Origin: Tupaia tana
Lineage: Eukaryota; Chordata; Mammalia; Scandentia; Tupaiidae
Length of the DNA stretch: 64,000 nt
Reading direction: 5' to 3'
NCBI GenBank assembly: GCA_026018925.1
Contig: JAKSZU010000006.1
Span: forward strand, 198,311,449-198,375,448
Part shown: positions 12,076 to 26,003 of the stretch, piece after piece
Layout: every line of letters starts with the position of its first letter
Position numbering within the stretch: the first letter of the stretch is position 1
Notes under the pieces: model-generated
What the model saw: only the letters and a program-made list of their open reading frames with translations
The model's database searches: none
Told to the model about the DNA's origin: nothing
Translations under genes and position numbers: made by a program

Positions 12076-12994
12076 ACCCCCAAACCTGTGTACTTTCTCA
12101 CTTTTTAAACTCGACAAATATTTTCATTTTTTTAAAAAACAAAAAGTAGAAAACATTACACATTTCATCAGTTGAAATACAATGATGATTATAGTATGTT
12201 TGGAATATCTATTTCATGACGTTATTTGATAAATAAAATAGGTTTTGGTGACCTTACTGAATAACATGTTAAATATGAAAGAAATCAATAAAAAATATAT
12301 ATAGACTTTATCCAACATGTCTTGAAAAATCTGGTGTTTCCTGAAAACATTGCAGTTACTTTAAAAATAATCAGCATCACTTACGTGGATTACTACTGTG
12401 TTCTGAACTCAGAACTTCCCAGTAGCGGTCAACCTTAGTCTTACAAACTTGTTCACAGGGCAAGGAGACACAGAAAGCTCTGGGACTTCCCTGAACCAAT
12501 GTATCAGATTGTTTAGGGCAGCACACCAGAATTAATTTTAAGCTATGTGACTAGTCTGACTTTATTTTGAAAAGTGGGAGGAAAAATACTGTTGATGCCA
12601 AGAAGCTCTCAGTTTTAGAAAGGAGTACGCATGGAAATTGAGGCTATAGAACTTCATTTTTGTCAAACTGTCCCTGCTGCTGTCCCTTTGGAAAAGCCCA
12701 TTTGAAGAAGGCTGGAGTAGAGACTGTGGAGTAAATCATGGACCAGGCAACTGACTGGAGTAGGAGGAGCAGGTCAGGCAGACTGAGGGATACCACAGGG
12801 CGCTCCATCTATACCATACGTCCAGTATTTGGAGGGTGTGCTGAGGCTCATTCTGGGTCAGGCATTTACCTCCAACAGAAGAGGTTAGGGAAGGGTCTCC
12901 CAAGGCAGCAGGCTCCGATTACTCATGGCCTCAGCCCCCTCAGTTTATTCAAGTTGCTAGATCACTAAACAGGTAACCAGGTCTCTGGTTGATG
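12076..12994. other. Unassigned; no gene seen
   Basis: AT-rich. A chance open frame at 12738-12968 has no recognisable homology. Confidence 0.4.
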
Positions 12995-13745
12995 ACCTGA
13001 ACATTTATTGAGTATCTGTCATGTGACAGGCACTGTCCTTGGTACCAGAGATATTTTGTATTCAATACAAAATTATACATTTGTGAAGCTGAGGAGCAGG
13101 ACGTGGAGAGACAGAGAAAATAAATCTGAGAGACCATGAGGTAGAGACAAAGGTTCTGATGAAAATCACCTGGGTGATAGGACTGATCTGTTACTCCAAC
13201 TTGTGTGGTCAGACATGGCTGCTCAGAGGAAGCAGCGTTTAAGCTGAAATCTAAAGTCTCTGCACATAAATATCACTTGGGGCTAGAATGGTGATGCAGT
13301 GGTAAAACAGAACATTCTGAGAGCCTGGCCTACATGGGAAGGTTCCAGATTTACACCTGCAGACCTCCCCGTGCACAACAAGCATGAAGATTCTATTTCT
13401 CACTGCAGAGTTTGGAGCAAGGAGTGGCTTGAGCAGGACCACCCTGGCTACCATATGGAAAACAGATGAGTGGGAACAAGAACAGAAGAGAGAACCCTTT
13501 AGGAGGTCATGTAAGCCACATGCAAGAGAATGGTGATTTGGACCAGGTGTTAATAATAGAGATAGTGCTAAGTGACTGGATTCTGGATGTATTTTGAAGG
13601 TAAACCAAGCATGATCTGGCAGATTTGCACTGGAATGTAGGAGAAAGAAGGGATAACTTTTGGCTAGAGCAACTGGAAGGATGGAATTGCATCAGCTGAG
13701 ATGGGGAGACTGTAGTAGAATGGGTTTCAGATTCTAGATTGGGGA
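12995..13745 (-). repeat. L2 LINE fragment, split by a family-B SINE
   Basis: Antisense L2 3' end signature 'tttattgagtatctgtcatg' then 'acaggcactgtccttgg', continuing past the SINE with typical L2-like sequence (gaccaggtgttaataat, ggatgtattttgaagg). Confidence 0.65.
13279..13412 (+). mobile_element. Second SINE family (family B), partial
   Basis: Starts ggggctagaatggtgatgca and includes 'ctacatgggaaggttccaga' and 'acctgcagacctccc'. It lacks the 3' half seen in the copy at 21779. Confidence 0.6.
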
Positions 13746-13749
13746 AAAG

Positions 13750-13922
13750 CAATCGAGGCAACAGGTGGCCTAGATGTTAAGGTGACTGGATTCCATGTGA
13801 ATCAGTTAGAGTCCCGAACTCAGCAGCCTGAAAAACATGCTTGGCATGTGTGCATGTGTGCCCAAAATCCTGAAAGGAGAATGAAGGATAAGGATTGCTT
13901 TGTGCCCTTCTCCCCTGGATGG

Positions 13923-13965
<43 letters not shown>

Positions 13966-13993
13966 GTGCCCTATAGCAAAACTATTTTTTTAA
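13750..13993 (+). mobile_element. tRNA-derived SINE, long form, with (CT)n expansion
   Basis: Head 'caacaggtggcctagatg', body 'tgaaaggagaatgaagg', CT run at about 13929-13963, and 3' end 'gccctatagcaaaactat'. Its A-rich tail was later the target of the next SINE. Confidence 0.85.
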
Positions 13994-14005
13994 AGGAAGT
14001 GTTGG

Positions 14006-14270
14006 GGGCCAGCAGGTGGCATAGTGGTTGAGGTGCTAGACTTCCACATGCCCAACTGCAGTTTGAGTCCAGGACCCAATGACTTGAAATTTACATCCGG
14101 TGCATGTGTGTGCATGCCCAAAAACCCCAAGAGGAGATTGGAGGAGAGGGGATTGTGGTGTGGCTATCCCTCCGAAAGGAGGGTGATTTTTTTTGCTTTC
14201 TATCTCTGTCTCTCTGGTAAGTGCATGTGTCCTATAGCAAAAATCTCTTTAGAAAAGAAAGAAAGGAAAA
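14006..14270 (+). mobile_element. tRNA-derived SINE, long form
   Basis: Head 'ggccagcaggtggcatagt', 3' end 'cctatagcaaaaatctcttt'. TSD aaaggaagtgtt (13994 and 14271), so it landed directly behind the previous SINE's tail. Confidence 0.9.
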
Positions 14271-14282
14271 AAAGGAAGTGTT

Positions 14283-14770
14283 ATTGAGTTTTATACATTT
14301 TAAGAAAATTGTACATGATTTCCAAATGAGGAAATGGAAGAAATGTGATAAAAAGAGGCAAAAAGGAAGAACATAAATTTTTCTAAAGATATTGTTTCAC
14401 TCAGAGTAGATAAGTATACTCTAGCTATGTGTTAACACTTTTAATTTAAATGTGTTCAAAATTTATCAATAGAATAAAATAAAACCTGTAACTTTCAATA
14501 GAGTAAAAAATATGTAAAAGCATTTCACTAAAAATCAGGAAGGAAAAGTGATCAGAAAATATTTTAAGTGAAAAACTTCGAGTAAGAGAAAAAAAGAAAA
14601 ATTTGGTGTAAGATGGCAAGAATGAGCAAGAAGAAATATTGACAATGAATGGGAAAAAATTCCCCTTTACAGATTAGAGACACTCTGATTAAAAATACCA
14701 CTGCCACCTTTTTTACTACATTGAAATTGTGATGGTTATAAATACCTACTTAGAACAAAATGTCAATCAA
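14283..14770. other. Unassigned AT-rich DNA
   Basis: No feature supported. Confidence 0.4.
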
Positions 14771-14780
14771 AGGTTGTCCC

Positions 14781-14998
14781 GTCCCTGTTCGGGCGCCACG
14801 TGTCCCGACCCGGGGGGACAGTCGAACAGGTTTCCTGAGGGAAGGAGTGAGAGCCAGGACAAGCGGCGCAGTGTCACAGCACGGAGACGACACAGTGTCT
14901 TCAGTGTCGTCTGTTTATTGTGGGCAGCACGGTACAGCACGGAGACGACGCAGTGTTACAGCTCTCCAGCGACAGCCATTACGCTAACTGCTGGTCCC
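14781..14998 (-). mobile_element. Chimeric insert: SINE head fused to ERV R-U5-primer-binding site
   Basis: On the minus strand this reads: the first about 34 nt of the long-form SINE (14998-14965), then part of R and the complete U5 of the same ERV family as 53.9-56.3 kb (about 14964-14801; near-identical blocks such as gacagtcgaacaggtttcct), then an 18-nt primer-binding site at 14798-14781 matching the 3' end of lysine tRNA. Homology stops within a few bases of that site. No gag, U3 or poly(A) tail is present, and I found no clear TSD. Confidence 0.8.
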
Positions 14999-14999
14999 T

Positions 15000-15689
15000 T
15001 TTTTGCTTATTTCTTCCATATGAAAAAGGCACTCCTAATAGGATCTTCATTTTGTGATCCACCCTCACCCTCCACCAGCCAGGATCACATGCATGGGCAA
15101 GTGAGTGCATCCACACACCTAACATGCATCTAGCATGTACAGGGAGATCTCAGGACATGTCTTGTGACTTTCTCATGTGGCTATTGTATTGCAATGTCGT
15201 GTTACGGATGGACCACCATGGCAGGTCTGATACATATTTTTCAGTAGTTTTGTTTGTAGAACTCAAGGAAAAAAACATGGCCAAAGATATATCTCTTTAT
15301 TTCTTAGACTGGATTAAATATAGAGAAATTCCATTTTCATAGCACTGGCAACAGGAATAAAACCAAAGCTCAAGTTATACAAAGCAGTGCTGGCAAACAC
15401 AGCAAGGAGAGATTAAGTCATAGTATAACAAGTAGATGACCTGGAAAATGTTCTTGCCCTTGGAAAGTAGATATTTAAATGCACTGATAGTGGTTGAACT
15501 TGTTTTTCTCATCCAAGTTTGATATGTTCCAAGAAGCCAGTAGTACAGTCTTACAGTAGCATTGTTTTTCCCACTGATTTTAGTAACTCTAGGTTTAGAA
15601 TTTTAGCATAATGTTTCTCTGAAATATTTGTATTGGAGTCATTGACATTGGATTTTGCAACTTCAGTTTTTACTATAAAACCTTCTGGC
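15000..15689. other. Unassigned; no gene seen
   Basis: No supported feature. Short chance frames only. Confidence 0.4.
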
Positions 15690-15877
15690 AGAGGCCAGCA
15701 TATGGTATGGTAGTGAAAGGCACTGGACTCCCACATGGCCAACCGTGGTTCAAGTCCTAGACCTGGAGGCTTGCTTTCTCATTTTCTTTCTCTCTCTCTC
15801 TTTCTCTCTCTCTGTCCCTCTCTGGTCAAATTAAAATAAATAAATCAATAAAGTTAAATAAAATAATGCTTTAAAAA
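15690..15877 (+). mobile_element. tRNA-derived SINE, short form
   Basis: Head 'aggccagcatatggtatgg', CT-rich body, 'tctctggtcaaattaaaata' end and A/T tail. TSD aaaccttctggca (left) and aaacccttttggca (right). Confidence 0.9.
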
Positions 15878-16136
15878 CCCTTTTGGCATTAATTTGATAC
15901 TTCCCATCATCTTTTTAAAAATGTGATTAATAGCCATCAACCAGGACAATAAAAATTATTGAAGGAGTCTCTTTGCTTTCAATCAGTATAGAAAAAATAA
16001 CATTTCTGAGACCTGCATTTTTCCTTAAGAGAAGCTGGAGTATTAGAATGGGTTGGATACTAGAGTCCCCAGTAATGTAATCTATCTGCAGCCTTGGAGT
16101 TGAACACAAGCAAGCATCTTTAAAAGGGCACATGTA

Positions 16137-16381
16137 GGGCCAGCAGGTGGTGCAGTTGTTAAGGTGCTCACTCCCACATGGCCAACCCTAATTTGAGTCC
16201 CAGAACTGGGGGCTTGAAAATCACATGCCAGCCCAAGATTCCAGGAGGAGAATGGAGAAGACGCAATTGCGGTGTGGCCATCTCCCTGCCCCCCACCTGT
16301 GGGTGATTTTTCACTTTCCCTCTCGCTTCTCTCTCTGGCGAGTGCACGTGCCCTATGGCAAAAACCTTAAAAAATAAAAAG
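16137..16381 (+). mobile_element. tRNA-derived SINE, long form
   Basis: Head 'gggccagcaggtggtgcag', body 'gaggagaatggagaagacg', 3' end 'ccctatggcaaaaacctta'. Confidence 0.9.
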
Positions 16382-16970
16382 GTGGGCATAGGTGGTCACT
16401 TTGAAGAAAGCAAGATCATTTGGAAGGACATACAGCAGAAGCACAAGGTGTAGACCTGGCAAAAACTAAACTGGAATAGCAGATCTAGAGCCAAGGAAAG
16501 AGAGGTTTTAGTTCTCTGAAGCATCCGTTACTGACCTTCAATCAGATGTGTGAGCTGGTTATTTTGGCTTAATAGTACAAGTGTGGTGTGTAAAAAAAGT
16601 GGAGAATTAATACATATATGTCATACATATGTACGTATCAATAAATATGTATTTATGATATATATGTATTAATAAACATATACATATAGTTTATTACTAT
16701 TCCATATATATAGGACACTTTCCCTAGATGGCTTTAGTTTTATTAATGGAGTAGAACCCAGAAACTTTTGTAGTCTATTTTTGTCTCTCAAGAAAATGAA
16801 GATTAAAGTAAGATGATAAAGTATATATTTACTATCTACAAGTGTTATGAATTTGGCACAATGCAGAATATAGTGGTTGGGGCTAAGTATATAATTTCTT
16901 TAGTCTCTAGTTCCTAAACAGGCTAGAACTCCATAATTTGTAAATAAGTTTACAAATGTGTGTGTTTGTG
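16382..16970. other. Unassigned; AT-rich imperfect palindromic stretch at 16610-16715
   Basis: Repeated atacatatatg/catatgtac blocks. No gene seen. Confidence 0.45.
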
Positions 16971-16998
16971 TTTTTAGGAAGTTTTTGCCTTAGGGTGT

Positions 16999-17054
<56 letters not shown>

Positions 17055-17270
17055 CAGACACAGTGAGAGGGAAAATGAGAAATAATCCCCCCAGGGAGAT
17101 GGCCACAACTGCATTCCTTCTCCTCTATTCTACCCACCCCACCCCTCATATCTTGGGCACACATGCACACACGCCCAGTGTGATTTTGAAGCCACCAGGG
17201 CCAGGACTCAAACTGTGGTCGGTCATGTGGGAGTCCAGCGACGTAACCACTAGATCATCTGCTGGTCCCT
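16971..17270 (-). mobile_element. tRNA-derived SINE, long form, with (GA)n expansion
   Basis: 'tttttgccttagggtgtta', GA run at about 17000-17046, 'cttctcctctattct', then the complement of the head ending 'ctgctggtccc'. Confidence 0.9.
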
Positions 17271-17570
17271 GGAAATAAGGTTTTAAAAGCTCTCTGTTAC
17301 CAATGTCTTGGCTATTTTCCAAATTCCATCATGGAATTAGGTTGGTTCACAAAACTCAGAAAGGAATTTGAAATAAATCTAATATAATTTAAATTATTTT
17401 ATTTATAAGTTAATTTTCTCATTTTTATTAATCATTTACTTCTGCAATAGGTTCATGAGAGAGGGTAGGGAAAAAATTGGAAACAGTGAATTTTGTCAAA
17501 TTAAAGGGAAGGGAGGGAGACACTTCAGCAATTTCTCACAAAGTTTAGCTTATATAATCTTACTGTAAAA

Positions 17571-18130
17571 TATACCAATTGTGGTCCTAGGTACTTAAGA
17601 AAAAAAGTTAAAACCTCACGTTCACACAAAAACCTATACATGACTATTTATAGTAGCTTTATTCATAATTGGCAAAACTTGGAAGCAACCAAGAAGCCCT
17701 TCAGTAATTGAATGGATACACTATGATCCATTCATCTGATGGACTATATTTTTCTTTGTTAAAAAAAGTGAGCTATCAAGCCATAAAAAAAAACCCAAAA
17801 ACATGAAGGGACATTAAGTGCATATTTATAATTTAAAGAAGTCAGTCTGCAAAGGCTATACACTGTGATTCTAACTCTATGACATTCTGGAAAAGCCAAA
17901 ACTATGGAGACAGAAAAAGGTCAGTGGTTGTTAAGGGTTTATGGGGAGGGGTGAGAGACAATAAGCAAAGCACTGGGGATTTTAGAGTATGGAAACTGTT
18001 CTGTGTGGTATGTTAATGATGAATGCATGGCATTGTGCATTCGTCAAAACCCATAGAATGTGTAACATGACGAATGACCCCGAATGTGAACTGTGCACTT
18101 CAGTTAAATAAGTAAATAAATAGATTTTCT
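17571..18130 (+). repeat. Ancient L1 3' end (L1M type)
   Basis: Typical old L1 3' region: 'gcaaaacttggaagcaacc', 'tggatacactatgatccat', 'gtcagtggttgttaaggg', and near the end 'tgaactgtgcacttc' before an A/T tail. Confidence 0.75.
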
Positions 18131-18325
18131 AAAATGATTAACTAAGATGATATATATAAACTACCTAGCCTACTAACTAGCACATGTTAAACTCTCACAA
18201 ATGATGGACTTGAAAAAAATTTTTTTACTCTAAATTCTAGTAATAGCACTTAGATATAGTTTCTGCTTGGGTTATATGTATAAATTTAAATTAAAATTGA
18301 TTTTGCTGTTTAAAAATGTAGCTGG
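18131..18325. other. Unassigned AT-rich DNA
   Basis: Short AT-rich spacer, no feature seen. Confidence 0.4.
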
Positions 18326-18790
18326 GAGCTAGCAGGTGGTATGGTGGTTAAAATGCTAGATCCCACATGGCCAACCTCTTGGTTCGAGTCCCAGACATGT
18401 GACTTGGAAAACACACTGGGGGAGCTGGCAGGGGGTGTGGTGGCCAGGAGTGCTGGACTCCCTTATGGCTAACCATAGTTTGAGTCCCAGACCTGGTGAC
18501 TTGCTTTCTCACTTTCTCTCTCTCTCACTCTGTCCCTTTCTGGTAAAATAAAACTAACTAAATAAATACATAAAGTTAAATAAAATAGTTCTTTAAAACA
18601 AACAAACGGACAAAATAAAGCACACAGGGTGCACGTGTATGCATGCCCAAAATTCCCAGAGGAGAATGGAGGAGATTGTGGTGTAGCCATCCCCCTGGGG
18701 TGATTTCTCACTTTCCCTCTCTCTGTCTTTCTCTGCCTCTCTCCAGCAAACACACGCCCTATGACAAAAATCTAAAAAAAAAGAAAGAAA
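18326..18790 (+). mobile_element. tRNA-derived SINE, long form, split by a younger SINE
   Basis: Head and B-box (ggttcgagtcccagacatg) at 18326-18420. The body resumes at about 18616 (gtgcacgtgtatgcatgccc) and runs to 'ccctatgacaaaaatct' and the A tail. Confidence 0.9.
18421..18615 (+). mobile_element. tRNA-derived SINE, short form, nested in the previous SINE
   Basis: Head 'ggagctggcagggggtgtgg', TC-rich body, 'tctggtaaaataaaactaac' end. Host TSD aaaacacactggg (18408) and aaagcacacaggg (18616). Confidence 0.9.
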
Positions 18791-19690
18791 AAGAAAATCT
18801 AGCTGGTTACCAAATAAAAATGAGCTACTCTTTATAACCATGGATTGGTTCAGATAAATCAAAGGTTTTCTCCCTTGTGGTTTATACTAAGCAAAATTAG
18901 TAATAGTTTGTTGCTAAATCCAAGGAAAGCCAGCCATAGCTCAGGCATGAGTTTTATTTTAGTCACCGTGATTTATGGTTGGTATAAATTGTGGACCTGG
19001 AATTGGTTACAATGCAGAGCAATATACTGCATCTTGAGTTGATTTTTTCCATAACCTGTATTGTTATGTAAATGCTAACTTTAATCAAGAATTGCTCCAA
19101 TATAACATCCTCCTTTGTCTTACATGAAGTTTCCCCTCTTCTGTATCAGTTTTTTGTATGGTTCAAATTAGCGTGGGAAGAAAAGGCAGGAAATACAAAT
19201 TTAAGTGACACATGCTAAATCATGAAAGAATTACACCATAAAGCCATTAAAACGAGGCACAAGAAACTTTTCCAACATCTGATAGAATGGAAAGCATCAC
19301 ATAATTAAGTAAGAACTAATACCTATTTTTTGTCTGGGAATCATGTGTGTCAGATTCCCTTTCCTTTTCTCACTAGATGCAAAGAATCTACTCATTCAAA
19401 AACTTCCAGTATCCAAACCCAACAAACCTATCTGGTGAGATAATGTGGAAGTTGTCAAAAACATATAATAAATAATCTTTACGAAGCACTAAAAACTAAA
19501 TGTTACATTTATATCCTTATCTTCTACCTTCTTGCTTGGCAGTCTTTCTTGGCTCGCTTAAGAGACACAGAGTTACAAGTGATCACGGGAGACTGGGACA
19601 GAAGCTTCCTCTCTCCTCTCATGGTCTTGTCTCTTTCCTTTATATATCAGTGCCTGTACACTTCCTTTCACATTACAGGTGCCTTTGGAA
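18791..19690. other. Unassigned; no gene seen
   Basis: No supported feature. Confidence 0.4.
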
Positions 19691-19692
19691 AA

Positions 19693-19693
<1 letters not shown>

Positions 19694-19787
<94 letters not shown>

Positions 19788-20106
19788 ATATGTTTTTATA
19801 TATATTTCTCCCAAAGGCCTCTCTATGTATGTGTATATATGATTTTATGCATAATATATGTAATACATATATGCATACATATATATTGGGTCATCAGAAA
19901 AGTCATGACACATTTTTACATAGAAAAACTTTTCTGATGTCCCAATAGTATATACACTATATATGGAACATATATACGTATATGTTCCACATATAGCGTA
20001 TATATTATGTATCATTTATATTTTTCCTTTTATATATTATATATATCCTGTAGTATAGTATATATATAGTAAGTAACATATATATTTATATATAATATAT
20101 ACATAT
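19694..20106. repeat. Compound (TA)n-(CA)n-(TG)n and AT-rich repeat field
   Basis: Pure TA run at about 19697-19737, CA and TG runs to 19785, then AT-rich imperfect repeats. A hairpin with a perfect 10-bp stem and TACG loop (ggaacatata / tatatgttcc) lies at 19965-19988. Confidence 0.85.
19886..19945. mobile_element. Short palindromic mariner-type MITE, copy 2 (shortened)
   Basis: Starts ttgggtcatcagaaaagtca and ends ttttctgatgtcccaa, flanked by TA on both sides. The second arm is shortened. Confidence 0.82.
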
Positions 20107-20313
20107 ATATTTCCAAAGAGGAAGAGTGCACCCACCCTCCCATGGGATGTGGTCACACTGTAATCTCTTCTCCATGTCTTCACCCTGTCAGGATATGGGG
20201 TATGCATGCACACGTGCCTGCTATGTTTCTCAAGTTGCTGGGACCGGGTTTCGAACTGTGGTTGGCTGTGTGGAATCTGGCTTCTTCATCACTGGGCTAC
20301 GAGATTGGCTCTG
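20107..20313 (-). mobile_element. Older subfamily of the tRNA-derived SINE
   Basis: Antisense body with 'accctgtcaggatatggggt', then B-box complement 'ggtttcgaactgtggttgg' and a head ending 'gattggctctgg'. The diagnostic 'ctgtcaggat' is shared with the copy at 44.8-45.46 kb. Confidence 0.7.
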
Positions 20314-20315
20314 GA

Positions 20316-21778
20316 AAAGTCTTACTGCCCAGTTCAATTTGTCTCTCCTGTCTCATCTCCCTGTCTGTTTTACATTGCATTTTCTGGGTCATGTACTACG
20401 GTGTGTCACAGATGACCTCAAAACTCTGTGGGCCTCAGTCGTCAAAGTGCCAACAACAAAGGGCACTTGCTGGCATAGCATAGGCTTGGCCTAGGGTCTG
20501 TGGACATTGAGGAACCACTGGCCAAAGGAAAGGTATGAGCTTGGTATGAGAAGGGGCCAGAAGGAGCTTAGCACTCCCAGGAAAGGGGAAGACTACGTAT
20601 TAAAAAAAAAAAAAAAAAAAAAAAAGGTATTTCTGGGGAATTTGAGAATAAATTGGAGTCCAGGGTGAGCCAGAACCACCCTTCCCCAGCTGCTGAGAGT
20701 GTCACAGAGCAGGAATTAAGTTCGAGTCAGAGAATATTGTTCCCAGACCAAAAGCCCACATTGAGGGGTGTAGTTAGCTAAGGGTAAGCAAGGGCAATAG
20801 AGTGGTGGCCAGATCCTGGTGGCCATGAGAGGTTTCTCAGCTCCTTATTGAGTCTCTGCTGGGGCAATGCCAGCCACAGAGTACAAACCATGCTTTGGTG
20901 CTGGCTGTAGACATATTGTTTTCTCATAACTACTATCATTCAAACAGGATCTAGTTTCTTGGCATGAGCAGGTTGTTCCCACTGCGTACGCACTCTGCTA
21001 TGGGACAAGGGAAGGCAAATCCTCCAAGGAACTGGATGGAGACCCCATCCCAAGAAGCAGTTTGGGCAAGGAGAGATGGAGAGGAGCTGATTCACCTTCT
21101 GTTCATGTGGTTTATGAATGAAATGAGTAGAGCCCATATTCCCCCAAAAGTTCACAAGGTTTAAGTGGGATTACCAGGTAGAATCCAGCTGAACTATCAT
21201 TTAACTTGTTGAGAGACCTAAATATTTAATCTGCCCCATTACAAATCCCAGAGTCCTATGTAAACAGCCATGGCTGAGGCTCTGAAAGTCAACATGCAGT
21301 TGGAGTAAGAAGTATTGCAACTGGTACAGCTTCTGCTGTGACGTCTTAAACTTTTGAGCTCACCAGACAAAGCAAGCCTGAAAACCTAGAACTGGAAGCG
21401 AGGAGGCTGGCTTCTCTGCTTGGTCTGCCACTAAGTTCTCTGAGCCACTGCCTTTCAAAAGCAAGTATTTTATTTTATTTACTTTCTAGCAGGATTGCTC
21501 TTCCTGTACTTCACCGTCCTTACTCTTAATCTAAGAACAGTAGGTTCTCATGCTGATGACTCAGGCGAGATCACGAACAAAACATTACTAAACAAATCTC
21601 GCTTTTCTCGAGTGTTCTCAGTGATCCATTTCCAGCTAAAGTCCTCCTCCTAGACAAGTCATTTTTATGAGTTGAACTGTGGCAGAACTGACAGGGATGC
21701 ATGAAATCAGCCGCATAAACTGAAAACCTAATGACAGTGTATATACACAACTTTTTATTTAAAAAATTTAAAAATCAA
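20316..21778. other. Unassigned; A-run at about 20599-20625
   Basis: The A27 run is not preceded by a recognisable SINE body. No gene seen. Confidence 0.4.
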
Positions 21779-22012
21779 GGGGTCAGATGATTGCACAGCT
21801 GTAACAAAACACTCTGTGAAATTGATCCACATATGAAGGTTCTGGGTTCACTTCTGGAGACCTCTCTGCACATGCTGGGCACATGTGAGCCCATGATCCA
21901 GGGCTTGCTGAAGCTGGGGATAAATCATGGTATGAAGAACCTGTTGGGGATGTGTGCCTGCCCCCTTCTCTTTCACTTATGAAAGAAAGAAATAAACTTA
22001 AAAAAAAAAAGT
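21779..22012 (+). mobile_element. Second SINE family (family B), most complete copy
   Basis: tRNA-like head 'ggggtcagatgattgcacag', B-box region 'ggttctgggttcacttctgg', body 'gggcttgctgaagctgggg', 'gaagaacctgttggggatg', then 'aataaactt' and an A run. Confidence 0.75.
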
Positions 22013-22019
22013 TAAAATA

Positions 22020-22262
22020 GAGACCAGCAGGTGGCACAATGGTTAAGGCACTGGAGTCCCACATGGTTAACCATGGTTCAAGTCCTAGACCTGCCAGCTT
22101 GAAAATCATGCATGTACATGCATGTCCAAAGTCCCAGGAGGAGAATGGAGAGGAAGGGATATAGCAAGACTTCCCCCAGCAGGTGAAGTCATGAAGTCTC
22201 ATTTTCTCTCTCACTGTCTTTCTCTGGTGAGCACATGCATCCTATGGCAAAAACCTTAAAAG
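22020..22262 (+). mobile_element. tRNA-derived SINE, long form
   Basis: Head 'gagaccagcaggtggcacaa', body 'aggaggagaatggagagg', 3' end 'cctatggcaaaaacctta'. It adjoins the 3' end of the half-L1. Confidence 0.9.
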
Positions 22263-22265
22263 AAG

Positions 22266-24870
<2,605 letters not shown>

Positions 24871-25118
24871 AATAAAAACTTATCGGTACTATGTCTAATG
24901 TCTGTGCCCCACATTTTATTCAAATTATGCCAGTGATTAAAAGATTTGGCCTCTTATAGATTCTCTGTGGAGGTCAGAATCATCCCCTGGTTGCTGGATA
25001 GCAATCAGTGTGGGTGATTTTAGGTGTCACTATGATTGGAAGTGGGTGCTGGTGACATTTGATGGAAGGGTGGAGCTTCTGAACAATGTTCCAGATAATC
25101 CTACAAAGCAAGAATCGT

Positions 25119-25389
25119 CCCAGGGACCAGCAGTTAGCATAATGGCTATGTCACTGGACTCTCATGTAGTAGACTTGGTTCAAGTCCTGGACCCAGTGTC
25201 TTAAACTCACACTGGGCACGCGTGTGTGCGTGCCCAAGATCCCGAGAGGAGAATGGAAGAGAAGGGATTACGATGTGTTCATCGTAATCACCCCTGGGGG
25301 TGATTTCTCGCTTTCTGTCTCTCTGTGTCTCTCTGTCTTTCTGGTGAGTGCATGCGCCCTATAGCAAAAACCTCTCCAAAAAAAAAAGA
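25119..25389 (+). mobile_element. tRNA-derived SINE, long form (ttagcataatgg subfamily)
   Basis: Head 'ggaccagcagttagcataat', body 'ccgagaggagaatggaagag', 3' end 'ccctatagcaaaaacctctcc'-like plus A10. TSD aagaatcgtccc (left) and aagaattgtccc (right). A small repeat, acgatgtg/catcgtaat, sits mid-body. Confidence 0.93.
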
Positions 25390-26003
25390 ATTGTCCCCAC
25401 ATCCCACATGGCCATCATATGACTTGCCAGACATTCCAAGAATCCAACCTCGTATTACATATTAATATATACTAATTTTTGCATGTTTTAAAATATTTAC
25501 TGAATTTTTCAGGAATGTGTATAGAGTTAAGGTTGTGCTTTGTTTTGCTCAGAACTTTACCAAGAGTTATTTTTTTCATATATAATTCTGTTTTATTTAT
25601 TTTTTAATTCCATTTGTTATCATTATTATTTTAAACATTCAATCGCTATGTAACATTGGACTTGTAAAGAGAATTTACCCAACATGAAATACACTTCAGA
25701 CCAGACCAGTTGAGAGTAGTATACACATTATCATCAACAGGTAATAAACCATTTCTGTGTCCCACAAATGTCTTGCCTCTCTATTTTTTCTCCCTGGTTT
25801 CCTTCCCTATACTCTTCCCCTCTCTCACCCTTTTTCCACACTGTCTCTAGTGTCCATAACGATTTTTCCTGCTTTTATGTCCTCCAATTTTTCAATCTCT
25901 ACCTTAGAGTGTAGATAGCCAATATATATTAAGTGGAGACATACAGTATCTTTCTTTCACAGCCTGGCTTGCTTCACTCAGCACTTCATTCAGCTGCCTT
26001 CTA

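Noticed and set aside
14729..15133. 134-aa frame overlapping the ERV/SINE chimera
   Set aside because: The frame spans the junction of LTR and SINE and flanking DNA; a chance reading.
19500..19948. Open frames of up to 145 aa across 19.5-19.95 kb
   Set aside because: They consist of translated TA/TG microsatellite ([12 protein letters not shown]) and no known domain; an artefact of simple repeats.
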